A program made the translations under genes and the position numbers. Positions 63,726-64,000 of a stretch of 64,000 nt of DNA are shown piece after piece. Below the pieces are notes generated by a model. That model was not told where the DNA came from, did no database searches, and saw only the letters and a list, made by a program, of their open reading frames with translations. The DNA comes from Arthrobacter cheniae. GTDB lineage: Bacteria > Actinomycetota > Actinomycetes > Actinomycetales > Micrococcaceae. Within the stretch, counting starts at the first letter, position 1. Each line of letters begins with the position of its first letter. The stretch covers positions 1 through 64,000 of the forward strand of contig NZ_QZVT01000014.1 of assembly GCF_003602275.1 (NCBI RefSeq). Direction: 5' to 3'.

Positions 63726-64000
63726 TCACCGGATTGAGCGCAGGATCGGCGATGACTCTCTTGTAGTCGCTGGCGATGACGTCCTGCCAACTGTCCGACC
63801 GAAGGTTGCCGTGACAGTCGTGCCGGCACCTGGTGACGACCTGATGTCCAAATTGCCGCCGGCCTGCTCGATGGTGTCCCCGAGGATCCGCAGGCCGAAG
63901 TGGTCCTTCTGTCGCGACGTGTTGGTATTGAAGCCGAGGCCGTCGTCGAAGACCGTGATCTGGGTGTATCCGTTAGTCTGCTGAATTCGAATTCCCACCG
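63726..64000 (-). CDS. Sensor histidine kinase, C-terminal end (runs off the window)
   Basis: The last ~90 residues of an HATPase domain: ITVFDDGLGFNTNTSRQKDH has the G1 box, FGLRILGDTIEQAGGNLDIR and SSPGAGTTVTATFG the G2-like region. This is typical of NarL-type (HisKA_3) kinases. The gene begins beyond the right edge, and the in-frame ATG at 63998 is not necessarily its start. No partner regulator is visible in this window. Confidence 0.75.
   Translation of the reverse strand, partial: VGIRIQQTNGYTQITVFDDGLGFNTNTSRQKDHFGLRILGDTIEQAGGNLDIRSSPGAGTTVTATFGRTVGRTSSPATTRESSPILRSIR

Noticed and set aside
1-64000. CRISPR array, prophage or insertion sequence
   Set aside because: No spaced direct repeats, no transposase, integrase or phage structural genes were found; the tandem repeats present are only two copies each.

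Overview
The window is high-GC actinobacterial DNA. Short intergenic spacers, frequent ATGA/GTGA start-stop overlaps, GTG and TTG starts, a DevR/DevS-type two-component pair, an LAxTG-type cell-wall sorting signal and many TetR/GntR/IclR/MFS genes all fit Micrococcaceae (Arthrobacter and relatives). That placement is inference from gene content. There are no rRNA or tRNA genes, no ribosomal proteins, no insertion sequences, no CRISPR array and no replication origin. Several broken gene pieces (AAA ATPase, LPxTG protein, MDR dehydrogenase, GH1 beta-glucosidase, DUF1003, multicopper oxidase) mark this as accessory, rearranged DNA, either a large plasmid or a flexible chromosomal region.

Layout. 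1-5.4 kb: cupin, APC permease, a paired SMR exporter, a quinone-oxidoreductase-like enzyme and an ATPase remnant. 5.4-15.2 kb: a detoxification/export block with TetR and a divergent MMPL pump, an SDR, an alpha/beta hydrolase, an NAD(P)-binding reductase, a DHA2 efflux pump, a MerR regulator and an FMN-dependent monooxygenase. A shared 25-bp motif in front of the pump and the monooxygenase ties these to one MerR regulator. 15.3-21.3 kb: an amino-acid/metabolite export block with an XRE-cupin regulator, a B3/B4-domain protein, two EamA exporters, a DapA-like aldolase and an MFS protein. 21.4-26.2 kb: TetR with a DUF4386 membrane protein (three operator copies), a FAD oxidoreductase and NhaA.

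26.3-45.2 kb holds two long sugar-acid operons on the plus strand. The first (26.3-36.8 kb) has an Ldh-family oxidoreductase, a TRAP transporter, L-fuconate dehydratase, a semialdehyde dehydrogenase, a XylX-like FAH protein, a GntR regulator, a 2-keto-3-deoxy-L-fuconate dehydrogenase-like SDR and a diketo-deoxy-fuconate hydrolase-like FAH. This looks like one dehydratase feeding a C6 branch (pyruvate + lactate) and a C5 branch (2-oxoglutarate). The second (37.1-45.2 kb) has another TRAP transporter, KduI, an IclR regulator, a zinc dehydrogenase, KduD, KDPG aldolase and KDG kinase, a complete route from 5-keto-4-deoxyuronate to pyruvate and glyceraldehyde-3-phosphate. A consensus-like promoter with an IclR-type operator precedes it.

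45.2-53.7 kb is mixed: an isochorismatase-like hydrolase divergent from a GlxA-type regulator, DUF4396 and a DHA2 pump diverging from two CsoR-type operator boxes, an Lrp regulator, a proline-rich wall protein with an Excalibur domain, and gene debris. 53.7-64 kb is a hypoxia/NO stress island: DoxX, flavohemoprotein, three universal stress proteins, DevR, DevS with a conserved candidate heme-ligand histidine, two PNPOx-like flavin-binding proteins and a VIT-family transporter. Six DevR-box-like palindromes lie in its intergenic regions. The window ends inside a second sensor histidine kinase.
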